Shown: positions 1-8,675, numbered from the stretch's first letter. The stretch: DNA of 64,000 bases from Bacillota bacterium (GCA_023435305.1 JAEYRV010000006.1:10097-74096); one strand, 5' to 3'. The notes: a model not told the origin generated them from the sequence alone. Program-made: numbers and translations.

Positions 1-536
1 GCATACTTCCACGGTTCGTAGAGACCTGCCATGTAGAGCGGGGCTGTTTTTATTTCAGGTTCATATTTTCGAATTTCCACAAGACTGTAATGATTAAAGG
101 ACGAAATAATAGTGCGGTTGGTCCGATTGTATTTCACAACGGCATCGGCTACGGCTTTCTCTATACCGGGATAAAAAACAGGGCCGTTCTTGATCTCAAT
201 ATTCAGCAATCCGTCCCATCCTGATATCAGCCACAATACCTCATCGAGTGTCGGCATCCTTTCATCTTTATACTCCTGCGAAAACCAGCTGCCGAAGTCC
301 AGTGCCTTGAGCTCCCCGAGAGTCTTGTCCCTGACCAATCCCTTCCCGTTGCTGGTCCTCTCCAGCATCTCATCATGGGTAACTACCAAAAAGCCGTCGG
401 CACTGAGATGTACATCAAGCTCTATTCCGCCTGCACCCAGCTCCAGCGCCCTTTGAAAGGCCGCCATCGTATTTTCCGGCGCCTGTTTTGAAGCCCCCCT
501 GTGTGCAATGACCAATGGTGTATCTATGGCCCTCAA
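1..536 (-). CDS. glycerophosphodiester phosphodiesterase, partial (C-terminus beyond window)
   Basis: GDPD/UgpQ-family enzyme that hydrolyses glycerophosphodiesters to glycerol-3-phosphate and an alcohol. The N-terminus reads VIAHRGASKQAPENTMAAF, the family signature with the catalytic His and Arg, followed by GGIELDVHLSADGFLVVTHD, which carries the metal-binding Glu and Asp and the second catalytic His. The C-terminal third lies off the left edge. No signal peptide is visible, so it is probably cytosolic. The start is odd: after the in-frame upstream stop there is no ATG, only TTG (534-536), ATA (525-527) or TTG (513-515). The AAAGGAG site directly abuts the first TTG and sits about 9 nt before the ATA. 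The given end is therefore the outer limit. Confidence 0.85.
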   Translation of the reverse strand, partial: MRAIDTPLVIAHRGASKQAPENTMAAFQRALELGAGGIELDVHLSADGFLVVTHDEMLERTSNGKGLVRDKTLGELKALDFGSWFSQEYKDERMPTLDEVLWLISGWDGLLNIEIKNGPVFYPGIEKAVADAVVKYNRTNRTIISSFNHYSLVEIRKYEPEIKTAPLYMAGLYEPWKY

Positions 537-600
537 CTCCTTTCAAGTCAACCGTTTTGTCAAAACCCTCAAGGTTAATTTATGATCATACTTTGTTTTA

Positions 601-1959
601 TCAATTTCTCAGGCTAATAATTGGTGCGGGTATCCTGCCGCCCCTTGCGATAAATTCACTGCTGCTGTATTTACTGATATTCATTACAGGTCCTGTTCCA
701 AGAAGGCCGCCGAATTCAACCACCTCTCCGGCAGCTTTGCCCGGTGCAGGTATTATCCTGACTGCAGTCGTCTTGTTATTTACTACTCCTATCGCCATTT
801 CATCGGCAATGATCGCCGATATGGTCTCTGCTGTTGTATCACCCGGCACTGCGATCATATCAAGACCTACCGAGCATACACAGGTCATTGCCTTGAGCAT
901 ATCCAGCGAAAGCACTCCGGCCTGTACAGCCTTTATCATACCCTGATCCTCACTGACAGGGATAAATGCTCCGCTTAATCCTCCGACATGGGAAGAGGCC
1001 ATGATCCCGCCCTTCTTTACAGCATCGTTCAATAATGCCAACGCCGCTATAGTGCCATGAGTGCCACATTTTTCGAGTCCCATTTCCTCAAGTATATATG
1101 CAACACTGTCACCCACTGCAGGAGTAGGCGCCAGTGAAAGATCAACGATGCCGAACGGCACATTCAGCCTTCTCGAAGCCTCCTGGGCTACAAGTTGGCC
1201 CATCCTGGTGATTTTAAATGCTGTTTTCTTTATGACATCTGCTACGGTGCTGAAATCAGCTCCCTTTACCTTCTCAAGTGCGCACTTCACGACACCCGGC
1301 CCGCTGACCCCGACATTTATCACGCAGTCAGGTTCGCCTATTCCATGGAACGCGCCTGCCATAAACGGATTGTCCTCGGGAGCATTTGCAAATACCACCA
1401 GCTTTGCACAGGCCATTCCGCCCTCTTCTGCTGTCAGGCTGGCCGCCTTCTTGATGATCCGGCCCATCTGTGCTACTACATCCATATTTATACCGGATTT
1501 TGTGGTTGCAGTATTAACTGATGCACATACCTTCCTCGTCGAGGCAAGAGCCTCGGGTATCGATTCGATCAGCTTCCTGTCGCCCGGTGTGGCTCCCTTG
1601 TGTACCAATGCCGAAAAACCGCCGATGAAATCTATCCCCAGCTCCTGGGCAGCCTTGTCCATCACAGCCGCAAACTCGACATAATCCGCATCCCCGCAGC
1701 TTTCAGCCACCATTGCGATGGGTGTGACGGATATCCTCTTATTTATAATAGGTATGCCGTACTCCTTCTCAATATCCCTGCCTACTTTTACCAGATCCTT
1801 GGCGTATGAGGTGACCTTGTCATATATCTTTTTCCTGCAGACTGCTCCGTCCGGATGACTGCAGTCACGAAGGGAGATACCCATGGTTATTGTCCTGATA
1901 TCGAGATATTCATCATGGATCATTTTATATGTTTCAAGTATTTCAAATTTTGTGAGCAT
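601..1959 (-). CDS. PFL/UPF0210 (DUF711) family protein
   Basis: A 452-residue protein of the UPF0210/DUF711 'PFL' family, glycine- and alanine-rich, with the family's typical N-terminus (FEILETYKMIHDEYLDIRTI) and conserved CSHPDG and GISLRDC segments. Members are related in fold to the pyruvate formate-lyase superfamily but lack its glycyl-radical motif, and no reaction is firmly known to me. The full family length is present. It lies 95 bp downstream of a small ACT-domain protein in the same direction; this pairing is conserved in many Firmicutes and suggests that the ACT protein senses a ligand for it. No membrane segment or signal peptide is seen. Confidence 0.85.
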   Translation of the reverse strand: MLTKFEILETYKMIHDEYLDIRTITMGISLRDCSHPDGAVCRKKIYDKVTSYAKDLVKVGRDIEKEYGIPIINKRISVTPIAMVAESCGDADYVEFAAVMDKAAQELGIDFIGGFSALVHKGATPGDRKLIESIPEALASTRKVCASVNTATTKSGINMDVVAQMGRIIKKAASLTAEEGGMACAKLVVFANAPEDNPFMAGAFHGIGEPDCVINVGVSGPGVVKCALEKVKGADFSTVADVIKKTAFKITRMGQLVAQEASRRLNVPFGIVDLSLAPTPAVGDSVAYILEEMGLEKCGTHGTIAALALLNDAVKKGGIMASSHVGGLSGAFIPVSEDQGMIKAVQAGVLSLDMLKAMTCVCSVGLDMIAVPGDTTAETISAIIADEMAIGVVNNKTTAVRIIPAPGKAAGEVVEFGGLLGTGPVMNISKYSSSEFIARGGRIPAPIISLRN

Positions 1960-1972
1960 AAATTCCTCCGTC

Positions 1973-2036
1973 TGATGCGTCTGTATAGCTAATGCGTCTG
2001 TGCAGCTGAGCCTGTTCAGCTAATGCGTCTGTGCAG
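1973..2036. repeat. direct repeats between the PFL and ACT genes
   Basis: The 16-mer TAATGCGTCTGTGCAG occurs at 1990-2005 and 2021-2036 (31 bp apart), with a degenerate third copy at about 1973-1988. It fills most of the 95-bp spacer of a presumed operon. No function is visible. Confidence 0.7.
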
Positions 2037-2054
2037 AGCCCTTCTTGCGCCTCA

Positions 2055-2324
2055 TCATATCCTGTGCATGGAGTTGAAAATGTCCTCATGCTGAATTTTT
2101 ACATAGAGGCCAATTTCTTTTCCAGCCGCTTCAAGCTTGTCCGAAAGGTCGTTGAAGGCAATGTTTGAATCTGATATATCCGTAAGCATTATCATCGTAA
2201 AAACATCCTGCATCAAGGTCTGCGATATGTCAAGTATGTTTACGTTGCTCTCTGCAAGAATCCTGCTTATTGTTGCTATGATGCCGACTTTGTCCTTACC
2301 CAAAACAGTGATTACAGCTCTCAT
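2055..2324 (-). CDS. ACT domain-containing protein (UPF0237 family)
   Basis: An 89-residue stand-alone ACT-domain protein: MRAVITVLGKDKVGIIATIS, then a second helix/strand set with NVNILDISQT. ACT domains bind small ligands, often amino acids, and this short family is thought to be regulatory. The start at 2324 was chosen because AAGGAG lies 7 nt upstream, whereas the longer frame starting at 2342 would contain that site. The gene precedes the PFL gene on the same strand, and the two are probably co-transcribed. Confidence 0.85.
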   Translation of the reverse strand: MRAVITVLGKDKVGIIATISRILAESNVNILDISQTLMQDVFTMIMLTDISDSNIAFNDLSDKLEAAGKEIGLYVKIQHEDIFNSMHRI

Positions 2325-2342
2325 GAGTTTTCTCCTTAACAT

Positions 2343-2633
2343 GACCGGTTAATTTTAATAAACACACCCTGGCGAAAGCCAGATAAATGTTGCTGCTGCG
2401 GCCATTCTGCCATATGGTGAGAATAGTCCATACAAAAACTATATCAGACTGAAAGTGAAAATTCAATCACTCATTCAGCCGGTTCTCAAACAGTTGCAGT
2501 GCACAAAAATGAGAGTTATGTGTGTCTTTCAGGAAATAATCATGAAATATGACCATAATAAGGGTACATAATATATGTATCACCATATTATGTTAATCGG
2601 ACATGGGAAATATCCCACACAACTCAAATTTTT
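2343..2633. other. spacer without a recognisable gene
   Basis: AT-rich sequence upstream of the ACT gene, presumably holding its promoter. A small hairpin CTGGC-GAAA-GCCAG (GNRA loop) lies near 2369-2382. No coding sequence with a ribosome binding site is seen. Confidence 0.4.
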
Positions 2634-2779
2634 GTGTCCTGCGCCTGCCGAAGGTCGCTCAGCTTACATTTTTTGTGCCCTGCGCCCGCCAAAGGTCGCT
2701 CAGCTTGCATTTTGTGCACTGCGCCTGACGCCTCGTCGCTCAGCTTGCATTTTGTGCCCTGCGCCTGCCAAAGGTCGCA
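2634..2779. repeat. about 40-bp tandem repeat, four copies
   Basis: Four consecutive copies of a unit beginning GTGYCCTGCGCCTGCC start near 2634, 2675, 2714 and 2754 (periods 39-41 bp); the last is truncated. The array abuts the 3' end of the LCP gene. It is GC-rich compared with the surrounding spacer. No open frame across it has a ribosome binding site, so it is called a minisatellite. Confidence 0.85.
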
Positions 2780-2784
2780 TATAC

Positions 2785-3753
2785 TCATCTGAAATTTTCT
2801 TCTATCATGGAGGCTGTTTTCTCCCTGTCGTATATATACCACCAGACATCGTCGATGATGTGGCTTTCTCCCGGCAGTACGAAGGTCTGTATGCTGTCGC
2901 TCCTGAGCTTTGCCGCACTGCCTGCATATCTGGCAACATCCGACAAGGTTATGTTTGTTTTCACATAATCCTGCAGTATTACAAAAATATCGTCTGCTTT
3001 GTCAATATACTTGAAATTCAGCTTCTGATCGATAAGGGCCTTCATAAAATCCTGCTGCATCCTTATCCTGCCGATGTCACCCTCGATATACCCCTGCTTT
3101 TTGTAATTCCCTTTCCTATAGCGTACAAGCTGCTCCGCCTTTTTCCCGTCAAGTATCTGCACGCCTTTTTTCAGATGGATATGCAGGTTCTGCGTCGGAT
3201 CGTCATAATTCATCCTGAACGGCACATTGAACTCAACTCCATCCAGTGTGTCAATGATTTTTCTGAAGCCTTTGAAATCAGTGGTCACGTAGTAATGTAC
3301 AGAAAGGCCTGTGATCCTGGATACTTCTTTAGCGACACGCTTCGCGCCTCCCATTGAATAAAAAGAGTTTATTTTTTTGTAGGTCCTTCCGGTGAAAATC
3401 CTTGTATCCCGGGCAATTGACAGCATCTTCAATGACGGGACGGACGGCTCAAAGCTCAGCAGCATTATAACATCACACCTGGTTTTGTCTCTGTCAAGGC
3501 CCAACAACAGCACGTTGACAGGAACTGCTCCGGTAATGCTTCCTTCGCTCCGCCCTTCCGGATCGGAAATTAATATTCCGGTGTCGTAGCTAAAATTGTC
3601 ATAGTTATCATCGTATCCGATGCTGCCGTCACTTATTGGTTCAGGCATATATCGAATGTCATCTACGAAATTCGACACTATATATAAACCGTTTACAGAC
3701 AGGACAAGCAGTAAAATGGCAACAGTTGCTAAAGCAAATCTGGTTCCTCTCAT
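2785..3753 (-). CDS. LytR-CpsA-Psr (LCP) family cell-wall polymer ligase
   Basis: A 322-residue membrane-anchored protein with one N-terminal transmembrane helix (about residues 6-26) and an extracellular LCP catalytic domain. Family motifs are visible: VNVLLLGLDRD, DVIMLLSFEP, MLSIARDTRI (conserved Arg-Asp), and a central RYRKG...GDIGRIRMQQ segment, where the arginines bind polyprenyl pyrophosphate. LCP enzymes transfer wall teichoic acid or other glycopolymers from a lipid carrier to peptidoglycan. GAGG lies 5 nt before the ATG. The linker of residues 28-75 is acidic and low in complexity. It appears monocistronic, followed by a tandem repeat array. Confidence 0.92.
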   Translation of the reverse strand: MRGTRFALATVAILLLVLSVNGLYIVSNFVDDIRYMPEPISDGSIGYDDNYDNFSYDTGILISDPEGRSEGSITGAVPVNVLLLGLDRDKTRCDVIMLLSFEPSVPSLKMLSIARDTRIFTGRTYKKINSFYSMGGAKRVAKEVSRITGLSVHYYVTTDFKGFRKIIDTLDGVEFNVPFRMNYDDPTQNLHIHLKKGVQILDGKKAEQLVRYRKGNYKKQGYIEGDIGRIRMQQDFMKALIDQKLNFKYIDKADDIFVILQDYVKTNITLSDVARYAGSAAKLRSDSIQTFVLPGESHIIDDVWWYIYDREKTASMIEENFR

Positions 3754-4036
3754 AATAACCTCGGTGAAAACAGCCCGTCATAAATCGCAATTCACGCTTA
3801 GTATATGCCTGATGGATATTTTCATTCGACTGCTGTGTATAGCTGCTGTGTATAGCTGCTGTGTATAGCCGCTATGAACGACAGCTCTGAACAGCTGCAA
3901 CAAATGACTGATCTAAATAACTACTTTGATCAGCTGATCCGAACAACAAAAAACAGCCTGATGCAAAAACTCAGGTTTCCCCGGTTTCTGCCGCAGGCTG
4001 CTCAGGTTTGATGTAAAAATCCCGTTACCGTTACCG
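3754..4036. repeat. spacer with a 13-bp tandem repeat
   Basis: A 283-bp spacer between dapL and the LCP gene. TGCTGTGTATAGC is repeated three times head to tail at 3831-3870. The rest contains no open frame with a plausible start, and no clear terminator was found. Confidence 0.6.
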
Positions 4037-5278
4037 TTACAGCTTCAGCCTCGTCTTTATACGATCCACTGCCCTCTCTGTATTCTCTTTGCTGTTAAAG
4101 GCAGTCAGCCTGAAATATCCCTGCCCGCTCGGTCCAAAACCGGACCCCGGCGTGCCGACGATATGGGTCTCGCCCAGCAGCTTGTCGAAGAATGCCCAGG
4201 AATCCATTCCCTTGGGTGTCTTCAACCATAAATACGGAGCATTTACACCGCCGAACACTTCGATCCCGGCATCGATGAGCCCCTTTCTGATAATGGCGGC
4301 ATTATTCATATAATAATCGATCACAGCTTTGGTCTGCTTTTTCCCTTCTTCGCTGTATACTGCTTCTGCAGCTCTTTGTATAATATATGCCACACCGTTG
4401 AATTTCGTGGTCTGTCTCCTGTACCACAGCTGATTCAATGAAACCTTTCTGCCGCTTGTGCTTTCGGCCATAACTGTCTTCGGTATTACCGTGTAAGCAC
4501 ACCTTGTGCCTGTGAAGCCAGCTGTCTTGGAAAAGCTTCTGAACTCTATGGCAACATTTTTTGCCCCTTCAATCTCATAAATACTGTGCGGGATATCCGG
4601 CTCGGTGATATAAGCCTCGTATGCAGAATCGTAAAGTATGATGCTGTTGTTCTGCTGAGCATAATCCACCCACTTTTTCAGCTGTTCCTTTGTGATGGAA
4701 GCTCCTGTGGGATTATTGGGAAAGCAGAGGTATATCAGATCAACCCTTTGCGACGGCGGCTCCGGCAGAAAACCGTTTTCCCAGGTGCACGGCATATAGA
4801 CAACTCCGGCAAATCTGCCGCTGACGCTGTCGTAGTCACCTGTTCTGCCGGCCATAACATTAGTGTCCAGATAAACAGGATAAACCGGGTCAGTCAGAGC
4901 GACTATATTGTTCAGACCGAGGATTTCCTGAATGTTTGCTGTATCGCTCTTTGCTCCGTCGCTTATGAATATTTCATCGGTGCCGAGGGAAACGCCTCTT
5001 GGTTTGTAATCATTTTCGATAATAGCCTTTATAAGAAAATCATATCCATAACCATCAGGCCCGTAGCCTTTGAAGGTTTTAGCCTCCGCCATCTCATCTG
5101 CGGCCTTGTGGATGCCTTTGATGATCTCCGGCTGCAGCGGTCTTGTTACATCTCCTATTCCCAGACTTATGATATCAGCTTCGGGATGAGCCTTTGCAAA
5201 ATTCCCCCTGCGCTTTGCGACCTCTGCAAACAGATAGTTTCCGGGCAATTTCAGATAATTGTCATTTATATATGCCAT
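4037..5278 (-). CDS. dapL: LL-diaminopimelate aminotransferase
   Basis: A 413-residue PLP-dependent class I/II aminotransferase. DapL converts tetrahydrodipicolinate directly to LL-diaminopimelate, by-passing the succinylase and acetylase routes to lysine and peptidoglycan. The N-terminus (NDNYLKLPGNYLFAEVAKR) and GIGDVTRPL are DapL hallmarks. CFPNNPTG (about 185-192) and the PLP lysine in SFSK (K251) are present. It follows dapF by 56 bp on the same strand, so the two pathway steps are co-transcribed. Full family length, no anomaly. Confidence 0.96.
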   Translation of the reverse strand: MAYINDNYLKLPGNYLFAEVAKRRGNFAKAHPEADIISLGIGDVTRPLQPEIIKGIHKAADEMAEAKTFKGYGPDGYGYDFLIKAIIENDYKPRGVSLGTDEIFISDGAKSDTANIQEILGLNNIVALTDPVYPVYLDTNVMAGRTGDYDSVSGRFAGVVYMPCTWENGFLPEPPSQRVDLIYLCFPNNPTGASITKEQLKKWVDYAQQNNSIILYDSAYEAYITEPDIPHSIYEIEGAKNVAIEFRSFSKTAGFTGTRCAYTVIPKTVMAESTSGRKVSLNQLWYRRQTTKFNGVAYIIQRAAEAVYSEEGKKQTKAVIDYYMNNAAIIRKGLIDAGIEVFGGVNAPYLWLKTPKGMDSWAFFDKLLGETHIVGTPGSGFGPSGQGYFRLTAFNSKENTERAVDRIKTRLKL

Positions 5279-5334
5279 AGTCCCACTTCCTCTCTCCTAT
5301 AATAAAATAATTCACAACACTCATTACGCCTTCC

Positions 5335-6168
5335 TCAGATCTCTATCTCTCCGTCAAATACCTTTACTGCAGGACCTGTCTTGTAAACATGGCCGTCAGC
5401 TTCATTCCACTCTATGAGCAGCTCTCCTCCGGGCAGCATTACAGTCACCCTTCTGTCACACAGGCCGTTTATGATAGCAGCCACAACAGAAGCGCAGGCC
5501 CCGGTCCCGCATGCCATCGTTTCACCCGATCCCCTTTCCCATACACGCATTTTGATTCTGTCCCTGCTGATTATCTGTATAAACTCAGCATTTGTTCTCT
5601 TCGGAAAGAGACTGTTATTCTCCAGCTGCGGACCGTATATATGCAAGGGCAGTTCACTGACATCATCCACGAATGTCACTGCATGGGGATTGCCCATCGA
5701 AACACAGGTTATTCTGAACACCTTTCCATTAATCTCTACAGGCTCATCAATAAACTTCTCTTTTGAAGTGACCACAGGTATGTCGGCAGCATCCAGCAAT
5801 GGCGCTCCCATATCCACTCTTACAGCAGACACTTCACCGTCGGCTGCCTTCAGTTCAAGGATTTTGATGCCCGCCAGCGTTTCCATAGTTATTCTTTCCT
5901 TATTTATGATCCCATTTTCGTAGATATATTTTCCGACACATCTGCTGGCATTTCCGCACATTTCAGCCTCGGACCCGTCGGCATTGAAAATCCTCATTCT
6001 GACGTCCGCCACCTTCGATGGCATGATCAGAACCAATCCGTCAGAGCCGATCCCAAAATGCCTGTCACTAATTTTTTGCGCCAAAATTGCAGGATTTTGC
6101 AAGTCCTCCTTCATATTTTTAACAAATATATAGTCATTTCCTAGTCCATGCATCTTTGTGAATCTCAT
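5335..6168 (-). CDS. dapF: diaminopimelate epimerase
   Basis: A 277-residue DapF, which interconverts LL- and meso-diaminopimelate for lysine and peptidoglycan. The N-terminal MHGLGNDY motif is present, and both active-site cysteines are visible: in NADGSEAEMCGNASRC (C71) and in GSGETMACGTGACA near residue 216. The start at 6168 is preceded by GGAGG at 7 nt spacing; the longer frame to 6213 runs through that site. It is the first gene of a dapF-dapL operon. I saw no lysine riboswitch in the short upstream region. Confidence 0.96.
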   Translation of the reverse strand: MRFTKMHGLGNDYIFVKNMKEDLQNPAILAQKISDRHFGIGSDGLVLIMPSKVADVRMRIFNADGSEAEMCGNASRCVGKYIYENGIINKERITMETLAGIKILELKAADGEVSAVRVDMGAPLLDAADIPVVTSKEKFIDEPVEINGKVFRITCVSMGNPHAVTFVDDVSELPLHIYGPQLENNSLFPKRTNAEFIQIISRDRIKMRVWERGSGETMACGTGACASVVAAIINGLCDRRVTVMLPGGELLIEWNEADGHVYKTGPAVKVFDGEIEI

Positions 6169-6258
6169 TTTGCAACCTCCTCTGTTACGTCTTGCAAATA
6201 TTATAACATGCATCTGCCATATGGCAATAGTTAATTTGAATAAATGCCAATAAAAAAG

Positions 6259-6287
6259 TTGAGATTAGTTCATGTATTTTATATAAT
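6259..6287 (+). promoter_or_regulatory. predicted sigma-A promoter
   Basis: TTGAGA (6259-6264), a 17-bp spacer and a perfect TATAAT (6282-6287) lie 37 bp upstream of the start at 6325. It would give a short leader that includes the GGAGG site at 6313. Confidence 0.75.
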
Positions 6288-6324
6288 CAAAAGGAAAATA
6301 ATACTTACAAATGGAGGATCTGTC

Positions 6325-7230
6325 ATGGGTGAAGTCACTATAAAAAAAGTTGAATACAAAGGCTGGAAAAACTGTATCGAGATCAGCAACGGTATAATAG
6401 ACCTGATAGCGACAACGGATGTAGGACCCAGGATCATTCGCTTCGGGTTTATCGGCAAGGAAAATGAATTCGTGGAATTCGCAGAGGACATAGGCACCAC
6501 CGGCTCGGAGGAATACAGATTTTACGGCGGCCACAGGCTCTGGCACAGTCCGGAGGATCCTGTACGCACCTACGATCCGGATAACAGTAAGGTCGCATGG
6601 AAAAAGAAGAAATACGGCATCGTTCTAACACAGGATACGGAACCAAATGCTCATATGAAGAAGGAGATCGAAATATCCATGTCTCCCGACTCCGGCAGGG
6701 TATCCATTATCCACAGGATGACAAACAAAGGGCTCTGGGATGTGGAGCTGGCTCCCTGGAGCATCAGCATGATGGCCCCCGGAGGAGTTGAAGTCGTTCC
6801 GCTGAACACCCGTGAAACCGGATTGCTCAGCAACGGAAGCATTTCCCTTTGGCCGTACACCAAAATGAACGACAAGAGAGTCAGCTGGGGAGAAAAATAC
6901 ATCACTCTGGCACAGGATGTAAAAGCCGATACTGCCTTTAAGATCGGAATGCCCAATGAATCCGGCTGGGCAGCATATGCCAACCATGGGCACCTGTTCG
7001 TTATACAGCATGACCACGAGGACGGCTATGAGTACCCGGACGGAAACTGCTCATATGAAACCTACACAAATTACAGGATGCTTGAGATGGAGACTCTGGG
7101 GCCAATATGCCTGCTGGCTCCCGATGAGACAGTCGAGCACATCGAGACCTGGTCGCTTTATGATAACATCGTAAAGCCGAAGAACGAAAAGGATATTGAA
7201 AGCATCATAGTCCCACTGATTGGCAAGTAA
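6325..7230 (+). CDS. aldose 1-epimerase-like beta-sandwich protein (DUF4380-like)
   Basis: A 301-residue protein that resembles galactose-mutarotase-fold proteins: early GPRIIRFGFIG, then YRFYGGHRLWHSPEDPVRTY (a His/Trp-rich patch expected in a sugar-binding cleft), then long beta-rich sequence ending in a WSLYD segment. It most likely binds or epimerises a sugar, but the substrate cannot be told. The start at 6325 has GGAGG seven nt upstream and a good promoter just before; the longer frame from 6244 overlaps that promoter. No signal peptide is seen. Its last 36 bases were apparently amplified into the tandem repeat that follows. Confidence 0.7.
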   Translation: MGEVTIKKVEYKGWKNCIEISNGIIDLIATTDVGPRIIRFGFIGKENEFVEFAEDIGTTGSEEYRFYGGHRLWHSPEDPVRTYDPDNSKVAWKKKKYGIVLTQDTEPNAHMKKEIEISMSPDSGRVSIIHRMTNKGLWDVELAPWSISMMAPGGVEVVPLNTRETGLLSNGSISLWPYTKMNDKRVSWGEKYITLAQDVKADTAFKIGMPNESGWAAYANHGHLFVIQHDHEDGYEYPDGNCSYETYTNYRMLEMETLGPICLLAPDETVEHIETWSLYDNIVKPKNEKDIESIIVPLIGK

Positions 7231-7232
7231 TT

Positions 7233-7430
7233 CGGTGGTGCGTATCATTGAAAATGATATTGGCAGCATCGTTGTCCCGCTGATCGGGTAGTAATGCGGT
7301 GGTGCGTATCATTGAAAATGATATTGGCAGCATCGTTATCCCGCTAATCGGGTAGTAGTGCGGTGGTGCGTATCATTGAAAATGATATTGGCAGCATTGT
7401 TGTCCCGCTGATCGGGTAGTAATGCGGTAC
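7233..7430. repeat. 64-bp tandem repeat derived from the preceding gene's 3' end
   Basis: Copies start at 7233, 7297 and 7361, with a fourth partial one at 7425, at a strict 64-bp period. Each unit contains a degenerate copy of the 3' end of the upstream gene: the gene ends DIESIIVPLIGK-stop, and each unit encodes DIGSIVVPLIG-stop (DIGSIVIPLIG in the second unit). Because 64 is not a multiple of three, the units are not one open frame. Confidence 0.85.
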
Positions 7431-7476
7431 ATATTGCAGTACATTTTATGGTACATATGGTAGCACATTCTTTGGG

Positions 7477-7512
7477 GGGGCCCGGATATCATTATATCCA
7501 GGGGCCCCTTTT
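7477..7512 (+). terminator. intrinsic terminator
   Basis: A very GC-rich hairpin (GGGGCCCGGATAT against ATATCCAGGGGCCCC, four-base loop) followed by TTTT. It ends the transcript of the mutarotase-like gene after the repeat array. Confidence 0.8.
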
Positions 7513-7562
7513 ACATAGCTGATATTAATTAATGACCCGTTGGAAGGATCAGATAATATACC

Positions 7563-8012
7563 ATGGATAACAACTCGATATCTTGGAAACAAAAGAAATC
7601 CGGATTTTTGTCACGATTATTGCCGCAGTTCCAATCTAAAGATTTTCCGGGACAAATGGCACGTTATCTTGTTACCGGCTTTATCAGCGCAGCCATTGAA
7701 TTCTCTCTACTGTTCATATTTAAAGACCTCGCAGGTCTATCTGTCGTCGCATCCAATACAATGGCACTGGCAATAGTGTTCTGGGTCAACTTCCTTATGA
7801 ATAGACTCTGGTCCTTCAAATCCAAAATGAGGCTCAGCAGGCAGCTTCCAATGTACCTTATGCTTTTTGTTATCAACATAGGAGCTTCTGACCTTATTAT
7901 GTATCTCTTAACTGATATAGTCCAAATGCAGTACCTTCTAGCAAAAGTATTCGCAATAGGCTCAGTTGTAAGCTGGAATTTCATTATCTACAGGAAAGTG
8001 ATATATAGATGA
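7563..8012 (+). CDS. GtrA-like membrane protein
   Basis: A 149-residue integral membrane protein with four predicted helices, beginning near RYLVTGFISAAIEFSLLF and including the family motif NFLMNRLWSFKS between helices 2 and 3. GtrA-family proteins are thought to help move or flip lipid-linked sugars used in glycosylation or wall polymers. The N-terminal 35 residues are a charged cytosolic extension. The GGAAGG site lies about 15 nt upstream, so initiation may be weak. No glycosyltransferase partner lies next to it. It is followed at 8043 by a terminator. Confidence 0.85.
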   Translation: MDNNSISWKQKKSGFLSRLLPQFQSKDFPGQMARYLVTGFISAAIEFSLLFIFKDLAGLSVVASNTMALAIVFWVNFLMNRLWSFKSKMRLSRQLPMYLMLFVINIGASDLIMYLLTDIVQMQYLLAKVFAIGSVVSWNFIIYRKVIYR

Positions 8013-8042
8013 CGGTTGTGCAGGATCGACTGCATAAAAAAG

Positions 8043-8066
8043 TCTGGATGCTCTCATCCGGATTTT
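8043..8066 (+). terminator. intrinsic terminator of the gtrA-like gene
   Basis: Stem TCTGGATG / CATCCGGA with a CTCT loop and a TTTT tail, 31 bp after the stop codon. Confidence 0.7.
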
Positions 8067-8116
8067 AACTTTTAGTCATACTGTCTGAAAACTATTTATT
8101 ATGCAGAAAACCCTTA

Positions 8117-8282
8117 AGGGCACTACTCGTTTTTGCAGCTTTTGAACAAAAATATGTTCTGGAAAACCTATTTCATAGTCATTTCATAGTCCCACGACCC
8201 CCATTTCATAGACAATGAACAATAAAAATGAGAACTCTTCTCAGAAATATCATTCAAAAGTTGAAAAAGTGAGTAGTGCCCT
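8117..8282. mobile_element. MITE-like element with imperfect terminal inverted repeats
   Basis: AGGGCACTACTC (8117-8128) and its exact inverse GAGTAGTGCCCT (8271-8282) end a 166-bp segment. The similarity continues inward (TTTTTGCAGCTTTTGAA against TTCAAAAGTTGAAAAA, with a few mismatches). The inside is non-coding and contains three ATTTCATAG copies. No target duplication was found. It fills much of the 8013-8387 spacer, where no gene is seen. Confidence 0.5.
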
Positions 8283-8349
8283 CTACTTTCACCGTCCATC
8301 TCTGTTTCTGTTTTCGTGCAAGTAGACCTACAAAGTGTTTAGGAATACA

Positions 8350-8376
8350 AAAAACCCGCTATAATAGCGGGTTTTT
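8350..8376 (-). terminator. terminator downstream of tRNA-Tyr
   Basis: Perfect stem ACCCGCTAT/ATAGCGGGT flanked by A-run and T-run on either side, so it can act in both directions; on the minus strand it follows the tRNA by about 11 nt. Confidence 0.85.
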
Positions 8377-8387
8377 CATACAATTAT

Positions 8388-8472
8388 TGGTGGAGGGGGA
8401 TGGATTTGAACCATCGAAGTCACTGACAACAGATTTACAGTCTGCCCCCTTTGGCCACTCGGGAACCCCTCC
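8388..8472 (-). tRNA. tRNA-Tyr (GTA)
   Basis: An 85-nt type II tRNA with a long variable arm. The anticodon loop reads CTGTAAA with GTA at the anticodon position. Acceptor GGAGGGG pairs with CCCCTCC, discriminator A, and CCA is encoded. Confidence 0.95.
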
Positions 8473-8505
8473 GTATCCAGCACCATTTTGACCGGCGCAT
8501 GATAT

Positions 8506-8535
8506 ATAATACAGTACGGCAGCCGCCTTTGTCAA
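8506..8535 (-). promoter_or_regulatory. predicted promoter of tRNA-Tyr
   Basis: On the minus strand TTGACA (8530-8535), an 18-bp spacer and TATTAT (8506-8511) end 34 bp before the tRNA 5' end. Confidence 0.75.
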
Positions 8536-8675
8536 GTATGATCGGGCATGTTTTTTTATGGAAACAAGAACAGCCTCAAGAACAAGAAACACGAAGCCTC
8601 GAATTTTTTGATGCCTGGAATATGTGTGTAACTCCAGGTATAAGCAATATGCCTCCACCGGCTTGGACATATTCT

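Noticed and set aside
6169..6258. Lysine riboswitch upstream of dapF
   Set aside because: The upstream region is too short and shows no lysine-aptamer-like set of stems.
8359..8670. Minus-strand frame overlapping tRNA-Tyr
   Set aside because: It runs through the tRNA, its terminator and its promoter.
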